64,000 bases of DNA, from NCBI RefSeq assembly GCF_014133895.1, contig NC_050727.1, positions 310,001-374,000 of the forward strand, given 5' to 3'. Below the pieces are notes generated by a model. It did not search any database and was not told the DNA's origin. It was given only the letters and a program-made list of their open reading frames with translations. Below, one piece after another: positions 48,301-57,576 of this stretch. Position 1 is the stretch's first letter, and the number at the start of each line of letters is the position of its first letter. Made by a program: the position numbers and the translations under genes. The DNA is from Torulaspora globosa. Taxonomy: Eukaryota > Ascomycota > Saccharomycetes > Saccharomycetales > Saccharomycetaceae.

Positions 48301-50295
48301 AAACAGGGTAAGCTGGTTGAAGAGGAAACCAAAGCACAGGGCACGGTCGGCATTGGCGTATACAAATGGTATTTGGCAATTTTTGGAGGTTGGAAGATGC
48401 TCTCCGTTCTAGTTGCGGCTTTTGTGATTGCGCAAAGCATTTCCATTGGGCAAACGTGGTGGGTTCGTAGTTGGGTTTCACACAATATCACGTCGAAGCT
48501 TATTGGATTGGCTCAAAACATAACCGTTTCTGCTTCTGCCGTCTTCAGCCGAATGGGCATTATCACGAGCTCCTTCATCTTTCCGCACCACGACGTCGAT
48601 GAAAATACATCTACTAAACTTCATTCAACCGTTTATTACTTGACAATTTACTTCTTGATTGGTGTCATTCAATCTATATTGTCGGCTTTTAAGACGGTTT
48701 TAAGCTTTGTTGCTGGGATAAACGCTTCAAGGAAGATCTTTAAACGGCTTCTCACAAGAGTCATGCATGCCAAACTTCGTTTCTTTGATGCCACACCAAT
48801 AGGTAGAATTATGAATCGGTTTTCTAAGGATATGGAGGCCGCGGATCAGGAACTGACCCCATTCATTGAGGGGGCTTTTTATTCTTTGGTGTCTTGTGTT
48901 TCGACAGTCGTTCTGATCACTTTTATCACTCCTCAATTTTTATCAGTCGCCATCTTGGTTGCTGTCCTCTATTACTTAGTTGGTTACTTTTATTTGACTG
49001 GTTCTCGTGAATTGAAGAGGCTAGAATCGATATCCAGATCGCCAATCTATCAACATTTCTCAGAAACTCTAGTTGGTGTTACCACTATTCGTGCATTTGG
49101 TGATGAGAGTCGATTCATGCGCGAAAACCTACAAAAAATCGACGAGAATAACAAGCCATTTTTCTATTTGTGGGTCGCCAATAGATGGTTGTCATTCAGA
49201 ATCGATTTAATCGGTGCGCTTGTCGTCCTTGGTTCTGGTATATTTATTCTGTTGAATATCGATCACATGGACTCGGGTAAGGCAGGTATTTCTTTGACTT
49301 ATGCCATCACGTTCACCGAAGGTGCGTTGTGGCTAGTGCGTTTGTATTCGAACGTTGAAATGAACATGAACTCAGTTGAGAGACTAAAGGAATACATGGA
49401 GGTTGACCAAGAGCCTTATGACCAATCAACTGTGACTCCTGCAGCGGAATGGCCACAACAGGGTAGGATCGAGGTAAATGATGTATCCTTGCGTTATGCT
49501 CCAAACTTACCTAAAGTGATTAAGAATATCTCGTTTACGGTAGATCCAAAATCGAAAGTCGGTATTGTCGGACGGACCGGTGCTGGTAAGTCGACAATAA
49601 TAACGGCTCTATTCAGATTCCTAGATCCTGAAACTGGAAATATAAAGATTGACAATGTCGACATTACGTCGGTGGATTTACAAAGACTCCGTCGCTCGAT
49701 AACTATCATACCCCAAGACCCTACTTTATTCACTGGAACCATAAAATCGAACCTGGATCCATACGACGAATATCCCGATCAGCAGATATTCGAGGCTTTG
49801 AAACGTGTGAACCTAGTTACTCAGGAGGAACTGGATAGACCAGCGGAGGGTGCGTCGTCATCCGTCAATTCCGACAATGTGAACAAGTTTTTGAACTTGT
49901 ACAGCGAGATAAGTGAGGGTGGTGGAAACATATCGCAGGGTCAACGTCAATTGGTTTGTTTGGCTCGTTCATTGTTGCGCAGTCCCAAGGTCATTCTGCT
50001 GGATGAAGCTACAGCTTCAATTGATTATGCATCGGATGCTAAAATACAGCAAACTATTAGAAAGGAGTTCAGTGGTAACACCATTTTAACGATCGCTCAC
50101 AGATTGAGATCTGTTATTGACTATGATAAAATCCTGGTCATGGATGCTGGGGAGGTAAAAGAGTTTGATCACCCATATTCCCTGCTACTAAACAAGAATA
50201 GCATTTTTTACAGCATGTGTGAGCAAAGCGGGGAGCTTGAGAGTTTGATAGAATCCGCAAAAGAAGCTTTCGTCGAAAAACTAAATGCCAAGTAA
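45367..50295 (+). CDS. ABCC-type vacuolar transporter, Vmr1/Ybt1 family
   Basis: A 1,642-residue full ABC transporter of the MRP/ABCC class. An extra N-terminal membrane domain with about five helices (to about residue 270) precedes two core halves. NBD1 has Walker A GPTGSGKTS, signature LSGGQKQRIS and Walker B VLLDDCLSAVD, with Asp in place of the catalytic Glu, as is usual for ABCC proteins. NBD2 has GRTGAGKST, ISQGQRQLVC and VILLDEATASID, complete. S. cerevisiae has two relatives at the paired loci: VMR1 (YHL035C, drug/metal export into the vacuole) and YBT1 (YLL048C, bile acids and vacuole fusion control). This is their single ancestor-like copy, so neither symbol is exact. The ATG at 45367 was chosen; eight upstream codons lead only to a GTG. 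Confidence 0.93.
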   Translation: MHSANGFSGDHCRFWIYDDVTKCGRVLYINYYLPLCLTGSAVLFLLYNVWSHYYYYDKLHLKKPSLVDEILCDGNDDEEDKPLISNLNGHRYTDGRESPTGEQLMENHFSIEKLKCVKTNGEPHGKPEFVKRGFVEKSRTIVEFLLVLAQFVFHCFVYINYSKRYSEFPVQSSAMGVLQWGFLLAIVSLRLININQSIHWINKYPGNIWAISFVSYLFLFVSNLLPFRSVYIGHIKNKLVRNYYLSQTYIDLILFLLLFFSSSGNKYPVIYKTDDEIIPSPEPVSSIASFISWSWLDRFIWTAHKSTIENKDVWGLSLEDYSIFVVKKFKHYTKRFGKKRSFAVNLLSFFTKYIALQGFWACIESILSFIPTLLLKRILEYVEDRKSAPANLAWFYVFCMFFCRVFVAICQGQALFFGRRVCIRMKAIIISEIYTKALKRKISVNSGKQSTDDIDPQKLNDQERIDGDEESSSSANLGAIINLMAVDAFKVSEICAYLHAFVEATVMALVAIILLYHLLGIAAILGAVLIIVMMPLNFKLATLLGKLQKENLSVTDKRIQKLNEAFQAIRIIKFFSWEENFEKDIDDIRETELKLLLKRSLVWAMSSFVWYITPTIVTSAAFWFYIYIQGEVLTTPIAFTALSLFSLLRTPLDQLSDMLSFVIQSKVSLDRVQEFLEEDDTQKYSQLNVAQDRKKIGFENATVTWDKDRPDFKLKNLNIEFKLGKLNVIIGPTGSGKTSLLMALLGEMHLMSGKITVPSLDPRQQLAVEADGMTNSIAYCSQAAWLLNDTVRNNILFNSPYNETRYEAVVEACGLKRDFAILSAGDMTEIGERGITLSGGQKQRISLARSLYSNARHVLLDDCLSAVDSHTAAWIYDNCITGPLMEGRTCILVSHNTALTLKNADLIVILENGQVKDQGEPLTLLQNGLLGEDELVKSSILSRHNSSVNLKSKSELSMKNLSKAKETAKPQRTDEERAKQGKLVEEETKAQGTVGIGVYKWYLAIFGGWKMLSVLVAAFVIAQSISIGQTWWVRSWVSHNITSKLIGLAQNITVSASAVFSRMGIITSSFIFPHHDVDENTSTKLHSTVYYLTIYFLIGVIQSILSAFKTVLSFVAGINASRKIFKRLLTRVMHAKLRFFDATPIGRIMNRFSKDMEAADQELTPFIEGAFYSLVSCVSTVVLITFITPQFLSVAILVAVLYYLVGYFYLTGSRELKRLESISRSPIYQHFSETLVGVTTIRAFGDESRFMRENLQKIDENNKPFFYLWVANRWLSFRIDLIGALVVLGSGIFILLNIDHMDSGKAGISLTYAITFTEGALWLVRLYSNVEMNMNSVERLKEYMEVDQEPYDQSTVTPAAEWPQQGRIEVNDVSLRYAPNLPKVIKNISFTVDPKSKVGIVGRTGAGKSTIITALFRFLDPETGNIKIDNVDITSVDLQRLRRSITIIPQDPTLFTGTIKSNLDPYDEYPDQQIFEALKRVNLVTQEELDRPAEGASSSVNSDNVNKFLNLYSEISEGGGNISQGQRQLVCLARSLLRSPKVILLDEATASIDYASDAKIQQTIRKEFSGNTILTIAHRLRSVIDYDKILVMDAGEVKEFDHPYSLLLNKNSIFYSMCEQSGELESLIESAKEAFVEKLNAK

Positions 50296-50411
50296 GATTG
50301 TGGGTCCAATAGTAATGTGGGATCGTGCAGTAGGATCCAGTTTAACTATCAAGAAAGCAATGTTAGTACTAGTATCATAAATTTATTCATTAAAATCATT
50401 CTAAAATATTA

Positions 50412-52046
50412 CTAAAGATCACACTTTATCCATTTTGTTACAGCCAGACCATCATCTAGAGTGACAATACGCTGCTTCAATTCATAACCCAGTACTTTAG
50501 GCAGAAACAAGAATTTCACAAACCAGAAAGCGAAGCACAACAGAATTAGCATCAAAGCTGTGACCTGATAAGGTGGTAAAATAGCTATGTTGTTCGAAGC
50601 TTGTTTACCGAAGAAGGGAGCAGCCATGAGATAAATCGAAACCAAGATTATAGCACAAACTCCGATGGAAGAGGCTCTTGTCGATGGGACCTCTCCTTTA
50701 CGCTTTCGTCTGTAAATGAAGATGCCCACAGCTATGAGAAGCAGGAAAAATTGATTCCCATAACCTTCCATTGAGACCAAATAGTCGTAGGAGGCTCCCT
50801 CACTTGGTAATATGGTAAGCCAGGTCACTGACAGAATCCCGCAAACTAAAAGTGCCGGCAAAGGGGAGTTCCAAGGCTTATTGCTAGCCAAGTGGATGCT
50901 GAATGGCAGATAGCCTTCTCTGAAGACTTCCTGATTCATCCGAGAGACTCCGTAGAGCACAACCAAAATGTTGGAGCCTGTAGAAATAGCCACAGAAAGT
51001 GAGAGTATTCTGGCACCAAGATGCGGTCCAAACAGTTTGGCAAAGAGAACTGAACCGACCAATGGCCCAGCTTGCTTGATCTCTTCGTAGGTCAGGACGT
51101 TGATGTAGGCCAGATTCATCATTGTATAGCATAGAAAACAGATGAAAAGCGAAAGTGGACCAGCGATCTTCAACGTTCTGACAGGATTCTTGATTTCCGA
51201 GGCGACTGCATGAACGCTATCCCAGCCCGTGAAGCAGAAAAATGCATTTATAAAAGCTGCTGCCAGAGAAGAAACTTGTAGAGTTCCTTCATCGTGGAAC
51301 TCATAGATTGGCGCGGAGGAAATGGTCTTCTCGCCCGCCTCTGGTCTGTAAAAGATTGAATAAAAGCCCAACAGACACATGATGGCGATCAGCAGGAACT
51401 TCATACCGCCCAAGAAATTCTGAATCCGCACGCCTGTTTTCACCGAAGTCCCATGTATTATAACTCCCACGACCACCGCCGCGATGCTAATGTATTTCGA
51501 TACACTCGAGTGATCGGAAATGCCCTGGAAGCCCACTGCTGAGAGAAAGTATTTCCCGAACACAATGGCATTAGACATGGTAAAGCCTGTTAGCACGGTG
51601 AAAGCCGCAAAAGTTACACTCATCATCAATCTAGGCTTGGTATACGCTTGCTCAAGGAAATTCTTACGCCCACCAGAGCGAGGAAGCCACGAACCAAATT
51701 CCAGAAACAGAAATAGCCCTGCAAAGGACAAAAGAGCTGCCAGCAGCCATACGCCGAAGTAAATAACAGTGTTCCCGCCACAATTGACAAAAATGCTACT
51801 TGGGGTCGCGAAGATACCAGACCCGACGATCCTCGATACAAATAGAACCATGGTGGAAAATAATCCCAGATGTCTTCCCTGCGGAACTTCAATAAACGCG
51901 TCTATCAGAATTCCCGACTTGTCAATTTCAGTCTCCATTGAACTAAAAGATCCATACCCAACGTCATCCGCAGTTTTTCCGTTCTCCAAGTCCACTTTAC
52001 CTCCATCCTTCGGTATCAGTACGTCGCGCTCGCTCTTGAGCATCAT
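50412..52046 (-). CDS. MUP3: Low-affinity methionine/amino acid permease Mup3
   Basis: 544 residues (546 in S. cerevisiae Mup3, YHL036W). An APC-superfamily permease of the LAT-like group with about 12 transmembrane segments. The first is VLFVSRIVGSGIFATPSSIF (about residues 68-87), carrying the GSGIF substrate-binding bend. The charged N-terminus (residues 1-55) has several Lys residues and ends in the QGRHLGLFSTM lead-in. In S. cerevisiae Mup3 takes up methionine weakly and cysteine. Position between the VMR1/YBT1-type gene and CBP2, on the opposite strand to both, is as in YHL035C-YHL036W-YHL038C. Two consecutive ATG codons mark the start. Confidence 0.92.
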   Translation of the reverse strand: MMLKSERDVLIPKDGGKVDLENGKTADDVGYGSFSSMETEIDKSGILIDAFIEVPQGRHLGLFSTMVLFVSRIVGSGIFATPSSIFVNCGGNTVIYFGVWLLAALLSFAGLFLFLEFGSWLPRSGGRKNFLEQAYTKPRLMMSVTFAAFTVLTGFTMSNAIVFGKYFLSAVGFQGISDHSSVSKYISIAAVVVGVIIHGTSVKTGVRIQNFLGGMKFLLIAIMCLLGFYSIFYRPEAGEKTISSAPIYEFHDEGTLQVSSLAAAFINAFFCFTGWDSVHAVASEIKNPVRTLKIAGPLSLFICFLCYTMMNLAYINVLTYEEIKQAGPLVGSVLFAKLFGPHLGARILSLSVAISTGSNILVVLYGVSRMNQEVFREGYLPFSIHLASNKPWNSPLPALLVCGILSVTWLTILPSEGASYDYLVSMEGYGNQFFLLLIAVGIFIYRRKRKGEVPSTRASSIGVCAIILVSIYLMAAPFFGKQASNNIAILPPYQVTALMLILLCFAFWFVKFLFLPKVLGYELKQRIVTLDDGLAVTKWIKCDL

Positions 52047-52669
52047 TCCAAGAGTATATCCTGCCTTGAAGATTCAGCTTGAAACCAACTTCCCTTAGTG
52101 CCAGCCAACGTTTCAACAAGTTATATACATCAATTTGATTCACTGGCTTAGTCATTATTCGATATCTTTATACCACTGATAAATCTTCATTATGTAAGTG
52201 GCTTCGAGAAGCCACAGCTGGCGACACAAAATGTCTGAAAATTTCTGAAGTGTCAGGAATACAAAATGTGACGCGGCACTTGGAAGACGAAAAATGGGCG
52301 CTAGCCTGGCCAGGAAGCGTCAGTTGCAATGTTGATGAGAGCAGCATAGAGCTCGACAGCTACAACGTAGGCCTGAGGCGCCTGGACTGGGTGGCATATT
52401 TCCAATCTGGCCGAGATGGTGTTGAGAAAACCCCTGGCGAATTTCCAGTATCTAGCGGCAAAGACACGACCGTAGACAGAGGTCAGGACCTGTTCAATGT
52501 CTCTTCGCAAGTCTATGGGCTTGTCTTGACCGGCTGTCTAGTCGTTGGCCAGTAACGTCTACAATGACCTTGTACGAAATTTCACTAAGCTGCCTAATAT
52601 ATCGAAGGTTATAGACGTTATATCAACCAGGTAATGGCTCCTCTAGGCCTCTGAAGTTTCCAATTGCTG
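52047..52669. other. Divergent intergenic region MUP3/CBP2, no gene supported
   Basis: A 623 bp gap. The plus-strand frame 52250-52555 starts at GTG and the minus-strand frame 52301-52510 at TTG; neither has a usable ATG or recognisable content. S. cerevisiae has only the dubious YHL037C here. I see no tRNA or repeat. Confidence 0.55.
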
Positions 52670-54493
52670 ATGAAATACGTTACCTTGCAGGGTAGCTGGA
52701 GGGCCCTCTTTTTTGGAACTTTTAGAAGACAGCCTTCGTCGAAGAACTACAGATATAAATATGTGGCATCCAAGATAAAGAAGTTGGTACTGGATACACA
52801 CACGAAGGGTCTCACAAATGCGAAATCTGAGCTGATGGTCATTCGATGTGACAGACAATTATTCACGAGTTCGATCCACAAGTTGCGAGAAGTAATATTA
52901 AAGGATATAAGTGGTCCGCCGGAAGCATGCATCAAGATATTACAAACAGGGAGAACACTGAGGAGAGATTGGGGCCCAACCGGCGTATTGAGCTGGCAGA
53001 ATATAGCACCCATCTTTGCCCATCCACTCAACCCGATTTGCGCTACGGAGGGGGGCGATCCTTCATTCGAATATAGGAACACCTTGAGGTTAAGCTCCAA
53101 AGATGATAGGGAAGAACTACTACATGTCCGCTGGGCAGATCTGACCTACTCCAACTCCTGCCGAGGTGTTGGAGTCACCAAAGAGAAGTTCAGCGGGCTT
53201 GGGAAGGACGTAGAATTCGTCAATCCTGCTAATGGTAATCTACTGCGCGTATACCAAGTAGACGAGGTGCCGGAGGGTTGTGATGCCATTGCTCTATTCC
53301 CTGCATATGTACCGTCACAGAGACGCTATTTCACAGGCTTGGAGCTCTGTGCGGCTCTCATACGGCAATCGCCGTGCACCAGGGAAGAACAATCGAAGCT
53401 AGAAGCTCACATCTCGAGCTCTCTGAAAAATCAGAATGATACTGCTGTGACACCTGTAGCAGAGCATCCGCTTGATGAAACATGCTTTGTAACCCTGAAG
53501 CAACTAATGGATGCAACCAATAAGTGCAAGCCTCTCTGGAGTTCCGGAAGGGACAAAGATAAAACCTGTCCCGGCGATGTTATACGTTGTTCGCTAGTTT
53601 CGGAGAAAGTAGATTTCTCTCAGCTGGTGGAAGAATACTGCAAGCACTATATTCTTTTTAGTTTGGTATCGCAGGCATTAAGAATGAGCCGTACAGTCGA
53701 TCAATCTGCGTCGTATGAGAGCCACAAGCTTGAATTTAGTCCAATGGATACCTTTGTCTGGCAGGAACTTCAGAGAATCAACGAAATTGCGCCGCCAACC
53801 ACTGTCTCAGAATTGATTGGATACAAGAAACAGATCGATGAATTCCTAGAGTTGTTGAGTAGCTACTACTTTAGCATTGTTTCTGAGATGAAGGCGTCAA
53901 GTAGAACGTACTTCCGGGACGGGATCAACGTGCCGAGAGCCGTTCCAGTCCTGAGGGTTCTGCTAGAAGTGGTTTGTAACTGCAAAGGATTTAAGATATT
54001 TTACCCCAATCTCTCGCTCTATGCCACCAAGGTCTTGCCGGAGATGCCAAAACTAGGAGAGGCGAAAGAAACAGTTGTAGCCAACGAAGAAGCTAACCTG
54101 ACGTTGGGATCTAAAGTTCTGGCTATGTTCAAGCACATCGCGCAGTTTGAAAACATGATGTTCTACGATAAGTTCAGTATAGCCACAGGGCTAGAAATAG
54201 AGCCAATAACTTCTTTGAAGAGCTGGAAAATTGTCATCGTATCCAAGAGCCCTCTGCCAGTCGAAATCGAGCGAGCCCTCCTGTTCAGTTCACGGGTATA
54301 CACACAGTGCGTCAGAGATCTCGAACATGCTACGCTCCTCCAGCACGCCACCTGTGAGGCTCGCAGAATGATAGATGAGGATACCTTCATGTTCCTGTAT
54401 CGATTGCAGAGGCCGCCAAAAGTTGATAGAGAGCAATTGGCCAATGCGATTATCGAAAAGCTAGACGAAGCATCCAAGACGTATCATACATAG
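52670..54493 (+). CDS. CBP2: Mitochondrial group I intron splicing factor Cbp2
   Basis: 607 residues (630 in S. cerevisiae). Cbp2 binds and folds the terminal group I intron of the mitochondrial cytochrome b gene and assists one 21S rRNA-type intron. I identify it from the N-terminal pattern (SWRALFFGTFRRQPSSKNYRYKY), the segment VLSWQNIAPIFAHPLNPI, and the position beside MUP3 and LDB18 (YHL036W, YHL038C, YLL049W). The first residues are basic and suit mitochondrial import. Start at the ATG at 52670; the two codons before it are TTG and CTG. Its retention suggests that the mitochondrial genome still has a Cbp2-dependent intron. Its last ten bases overlap the end of convergent LDB18. Confidence 0.87.
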   Translation: MKYVTLQGSWRALFFGTFRRQPSSKNYRYKYVASKIKKLVLDTHTKGLTNAKSELMVIRCDRQLFTSSIHKLREVILKDISGPPEACIKILQTGRTLRRDWGPTGVLSWQNIAPIFAHPLNPICATEGGDPSFEYRNTLRLSSKDDREELLHVRWADLTYSNSCRGVGVTKEKFSGLGKDVEFVNPANGNLLRVYQVDEVPEGCDAIALFPAYVPSQRRYFTGLELCAALIRQSPCTREEQSKLEAHISSSLKNQNDTAVTPVAEHPLDETCFVTLKQLMDATNKCKPLWSSGRDKDKTCPGDVIRCSLVSEKVDFSQLVEEYCKHYILFSLVSQALRMSRTVDQSASYESHKLEFSPMDTFVWQELQRINEIAPPTTVSELIGYKKQIDEFLELLSSYYFSIVSEMKASSRTYFRDGINVPRAVPVLRVLLEVVCNCKGFKIFYPNLSLYATKVLPEMPKLGEAKETVVANEEANLTLGSKVLAMFKHIAQFENMMFYDKFSIATGLEIEPITSLKSWKIVIVSKSPLPVEIERALLFSSRVYTQCVRDLEHATLLQHATCEARRMIDEDTFMFLYRLQRPPKVDREQLANAIIEKLDEASKTYHT

Positions 54494-55023
54494 TCAGACA
54501 TAGAGTCAATGTCGCGCTCGAGCATTTTCAATCTGTTATTAAGCTCGCAGAAGAGCTCATTGGTCTGCACATTCCAGGATGCAAACCTCTGAACCAATGA
54601 TAGCGATCGTACCAGCTGTCTGTTACATGCCTCCATGAGCGCTGGAAGCTGCTGTACTTTCCCAATCTCCACCACAGGGATCCTGCTGTCCATTTCCTGC
54701 TTGGAAAGTTCCTGGTATGCTACGTCCAGTTTGCGCAACTCCTTCAGTGACCGAAAAATCTCGTCGTAACGGCTCAAAATAGCCTGCAACTTCACCTCGT
54801 GGTCCTCACCCCTCTCGTGATCCCCCAGAGCATATATTTCCAGCAATTGCAACAGATGTTCGCTGTATTCTTGGCCCTCTCGAAAGACTCTTTGCAGCTC
54901 TCGCGTTACAGACGCAACTTTCTCGCAGAGATCGTCATCAGAAAGCGGACCTACCTCACCCAACACCACCTCCAGCCTCTCAACACGCTCACAAAGCCCT
55001 TCTAGCATCTCAGAAGCCTCCAT
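54484..55023 (-). CDS. LDB18: Dynactin p24-like subunit Ldb18
   Basis: 179 residues (178 in S. cerevisiae Ldb18, YLL049W). Ldb18 is the small shoulder subunit that ties dynactin p150/Nip100 to p50/Jnm1, needed for dynein-driven spindle positioning. The chain is nearly all helical with heptad spacing of Leu (MLEGLCERVERLEVVLGEV; LKELRKLDVAYQELS; LFCELNNRLKMLERDID), consistent with a coiled-coil subunit. The conserved core is VEIGKVQQLPALMEACNRQLVRSLSLVQRFASWNVQTNELF. Start set at the ATG at 55023; two codons upstream are TTG and AAG. It is divergent from COF1 and overlaps CBP2 by ten bases at the stops. Confidence 0.86.
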   Translation of the reverse strand: MEASEMLEGLCERVERLEVVLGEVGPLSDDDLCEKVASVTRELQRVFREGQEYSEHLLQLLEIYALGDHERGEDHEVKLQAILSRYDEIFRSLKELRKLDVAYQELSKQEMDSRIPVVEIGKVQQLPALMEACNRQLVRSLSLVQRFASWNVQTNELFCELNNRLKMLERDIDSMSDYV

Positions 55024-55073
55024 CTTCAACTCAGCTCACCATACTTAATATATAGCTAATAGCTGGAACGAGT

Positions 55074-55080
55074 CGGGTAA
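55074..55080 (-). promoter_or_regulatory. Reb1-type site in the LDB18/COF1 promoter
   Basis: CGGGTAA on the plus strand (TTACCCG on the minus), in CGGGTAACCC context, 51 bp before LDB18 and 154 bp before COF1. A Reb1 site in a 210-bp divergent promoter is typical. Motif match only. Confidence 0.45.
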
Positions 55081-55233
55081 CCCCCTTTTATAAGTTCGCC
55101 AAGGTCGCCTCGTGTCGGGACCCCTTTCTACTTCTTGAACCGTACACTTTTGATCAATTGAAGGACAGAAGGGCTGAATTGAAGTCTGTTGAGCTGTCCC
55201 TGAGTGTTTTAGATCGATTCCACACACTTTACA

Positions 55234-55751
55234 ATGTCCAGATCTGGGTATGTTGTTGCTGAGAGAGTTACAATCCCTGTTAGCAGGGCCGACGGCGAAA
55301 AGTTTAGGGTTACTAACATGAGGTATATCGCAGTGTCGCTGTTGCAGACGAATCCTTGCAGGCTTTTAACGATTTGAAATTGGGCAAGAAGTACAAGTTC
55401 GTTCTGTTCGCTTTGAACGACAGTAAAACCTCCATTGTTGTCAAGGAGACCTCCACGGACCAGTCTTACGATGCGTTCCTGGAGAAGTTGCCAGAAAACG
55501 ACTGTTTGTACGCCATTTACGATTTCGAGTACGAGATCAATGGCAACGAGGGTAAGAGGTCCAAGATTGTCTTCTACACCTGGTCCCCAGACACTGCACC
55601 AGTGAGGTCCAAGATGGTGTACGCCTCGTCTAAGGACGCATTGAGAAGAGCCTTGAATGGTGTCTCTACCGATATCCAAGGCACTGATTTCGCTGAAGTG
55701 TCTTACGAGACTGTGCTGGAGAAAGTCAGCAGAAGTGCTGGTTCCCACTAG
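55234..55751 (+). CDS. COF1: Cofilin, two exons (55234-55247 and 55334-55751)
   Basis: 143 residues after splicing, the same length as S. cerevisiae cofilin and nearly identical to it. Cofilin severs and depolymerises actin filaments. Exon 1 is 14 bases (ATG TCC AGA TCT GG). Joining it to 55334 gives MSRSGVAVADES, whereas the unspliced frame stops. The ADF/cofilin fold is complete: actin-binding Ser4, the [12 protein letters not shown] segment, the long helix [18 protein letters not shown], and the end SRSAGSH. The intron position after codon 4 plus two bases is as in S. cerevisiae. Exon 2 alone would look like a shorter ORF starting at Met or Gln, which is wrong. Divergent from LDB18 and convergent with EFM1, as YLL049W-YLL050C. 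Confidence 0.97.
55248..55333 (+). other. Spliceosomal intron of COF1, 86 bp
   Basis: The 5' site GTATGT is at 55248-55253, branch point TACTAAC at 55311-55317, and the 3' AG at 55332-55333 (ATCGCAG). The branch-to-acceptor distance is 16 nt. An earlier AG at 55321-55322 is only four bases past the branch box and should be too close to use. Confidence 0.96.
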
Positions 55752-55851
55752 GTTGATTACATCGATATATATGTACATGCCAATCAAAAAAACTTGAAAG
55801 CTAGCTGTATAAAAAAGGCTGGTGAAAATAGAATGGTTAGCATCTTGCTAG

Positions 55852-57576
55852 CTACAACTTGAATGGCACCCTCACAATGAAATACGGCTCGTGAGTAAGT
55901 TTCCTTGTGTACACCACTCTGTCCATCACTGTGTCAGCCACGATAAACTGCCTTATACCCCAATTACCTGGACCAAACACCTCAGGGATTTTCTCAGTCA
56001 GGCCCGGAAACAAGTTCTTGTAAAATTCCATGAACTCAGCCACATCGTTCTTCTCGATGACGATCGATCCGCTGACTTCCTGGAATGTATCGAAAATGAA
56101 CTCTGGTACGGTATACTGAAACTTTTGCGGGTAGCTATCTTTATTGGCGGCCCGAACGATCCACAATAGCAGGGATTCTCTCAGACGATTCTTAGCGACC
56201 AGGTCTTCATATTTCACCACACCAAAAGACAGCAACAAACTATCGGCGAATTTTCTGTCCATCTTGAAAATTGATTTAAAGCTGACCATCAAAGCTGAAT
56301 TGCTCTTCAGAATATCTTTCTGCCTTTTTTGTAAGTATTCCAGGCTTCCTTGAATTAGCTTCCTCTCAGAAGACATGTATTTCTTGATCATTTGAATGAC
56401 ATCTGGGTTGCAGCCTTCACGATCTGCTGGACTGAACTTCGAACGCACCTTGAAGAAGTCTAATTTCTGAACTAAAATGGAACTCAGTTCATCCTGTCCC
56501 TCCAGAAAGCTTCTCAAGCTGACTTCCGCCTCTGACTTCAGCTTACACAGATAACCAAAGAAGTTGGCCACTGCGTTGGGTAGAGGATCCTGGGCAGTAA
56601 TGAGAAATTGAGCGCAATCATCAGCTATTACGTTTTCTTTCGTCATCCCTAGGTTGCTGGCTAGAGCCTGTTCAATTGTTTCACTATCGAGCCGCAAAGT
56701 GAGCCTAGTACGGTCATATCGGTTGCTTTCCTGCAGAAATCCGTAACATAGCAAAAGGTCTTCGTTTGATTTGTCTCCATAGTTGTTGAAAACTTCATCG
56801 CCTTCCTTCAAGGTTTCTGAAGTTATGAAGCAAACCTTCTCGTGCTCGAATGTCCACTTAACTTGAGTATCATTCTTGTGATTGAGCAGGTCCACCACTG
56901 GATACAGAAATGCTTCATTTAAGTCCGAGCAAGCCTTATCAATGACTAACCTTGGAAAGGCCCTAGAAGTGAAAATTCCAGTAGCCCACAGATAACCTGC
57001 AAAGCTTTTCCATGAGAAGCTCTGGTGCTTTTCACGGTAGTCGCAAACATATCGTAGAACGTCGAAATCCTCCGAAGACTCCAATCCTTCATAAATTTCC
57101 TTGTCCACTGCATCAATTTGTAGTTTATGAAGTAGTTTCCACCACTCTCTAATGATTCTGCGAAGGTTCTCTTTCAGCAACAGGTAGAGATCTGTGCCTT
57201 TCAAGAGCTCTAGTTCCTTCAAGCTCCAGAAGTATGGTTGATTTAACGTGTCAGGCAGTATATCGAAGTAAGGCTTATGGAAGGGCTTAGCCGATGGCTC
57301 AAATTTCATCTTGGCGATGTACAATTGAAGAAGTGCATTGGAATTACCACTGGACACCGTAGCACTGTTGACCCCGAACTCTTTCTCGGCCAGTTCTCTC
57401 GTAATTAACAGCTTCTCTGGGACGGATATCAATGGATCTTGAGTATGGATAGCAGACGTAGCAACTGCCGTAACACCAGCGCTGCGAGTGATTTTAAAAG
57501 ATATCCTCTCATCAAGGTTGGCACCGTTCTTCCTACAGAACTCGATGAACTTCTGTAATTGGTCTTCGCTTGGCAT
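55852..57576 (-). CDS. EFM1: SET-domain lysine methyltransferase Efm1
   Basis: 574 residues (585 in S. cerevisiae Efm1, YHL039W). Efm1 monomethylates Lys30 of translation elongation factor eEF1A in the cytoplasm. It has the split SET domain of the Rubisco-methyltransferase type: the start motif at about residues 20-60 (KITRSAGVTAVATSAIHTQDPLISVPEKLLI), an insert, then DLLNHKND and EGDEVFNNYGDKSNEDLLLCYGFL (about 225-290), which carry the S-adenosylmethionine-binding NH pair and the catalytic Tyr. A helical substrate-binding domain follows to the C-terminus. ATG at 57576. Convergent with COF1 (100 bp). This is the last gene of the conserved block. Confidence 0.9.
   Translation of the reverse strand: MPSEDQLQKFIEFCRKNGANLDERISFKITRSAGVTAVATSAIHTQDPLISVPEKLLITRELAEKEFGVNSATVSSGNSNALLQLYIAKMKFEPSAKPFHKPYFDILPDTLNQPYFWSLKELELLKGTDLYLLLKENLRRIIREWWKLLHKLQIDAVDKEIYEGLESSEDFDVLRYVCDYREKHQSFSWKSFAGYLWATGIFTSRAFPRLVIDKACSDLNEAFLYPVVDLLNHKNDTQVKWTFEHEKVCFITSETLKEGDEVFNNYGDKSNEDLLLCYGFLQESNRYDRTRLTLRLDSETIEQALASNLGMTKENVIADDCAQFLITAQDPLPNAVANFFGYLCKLKSEAEVSLRSFLEGQDELSSILVQKLDFFKVRSKFSPADREGCNPDVIQMIKKYMSSERKLIQGSLEYLQKRQKDILKSNSALMVSFKSIFKMDRKFADSLLLSFGVVKYEDLVAKNRLRESLLLWIVRAANKDSYPQKFQYTVPEFIFDTFQEVSGSIVIEKNDVAEFMEFYKNLFPGLTEKIPEVFGPGNWGIRQFIVADTVMDRVVYTRKLTHEPYFIVRVPFKL

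Noticed and set aside
52250..52555. Frame in the MUP3/CBP2 gap
   Set aside because: GTG start, no family similarity, a weaker opposing frame over the same bases.
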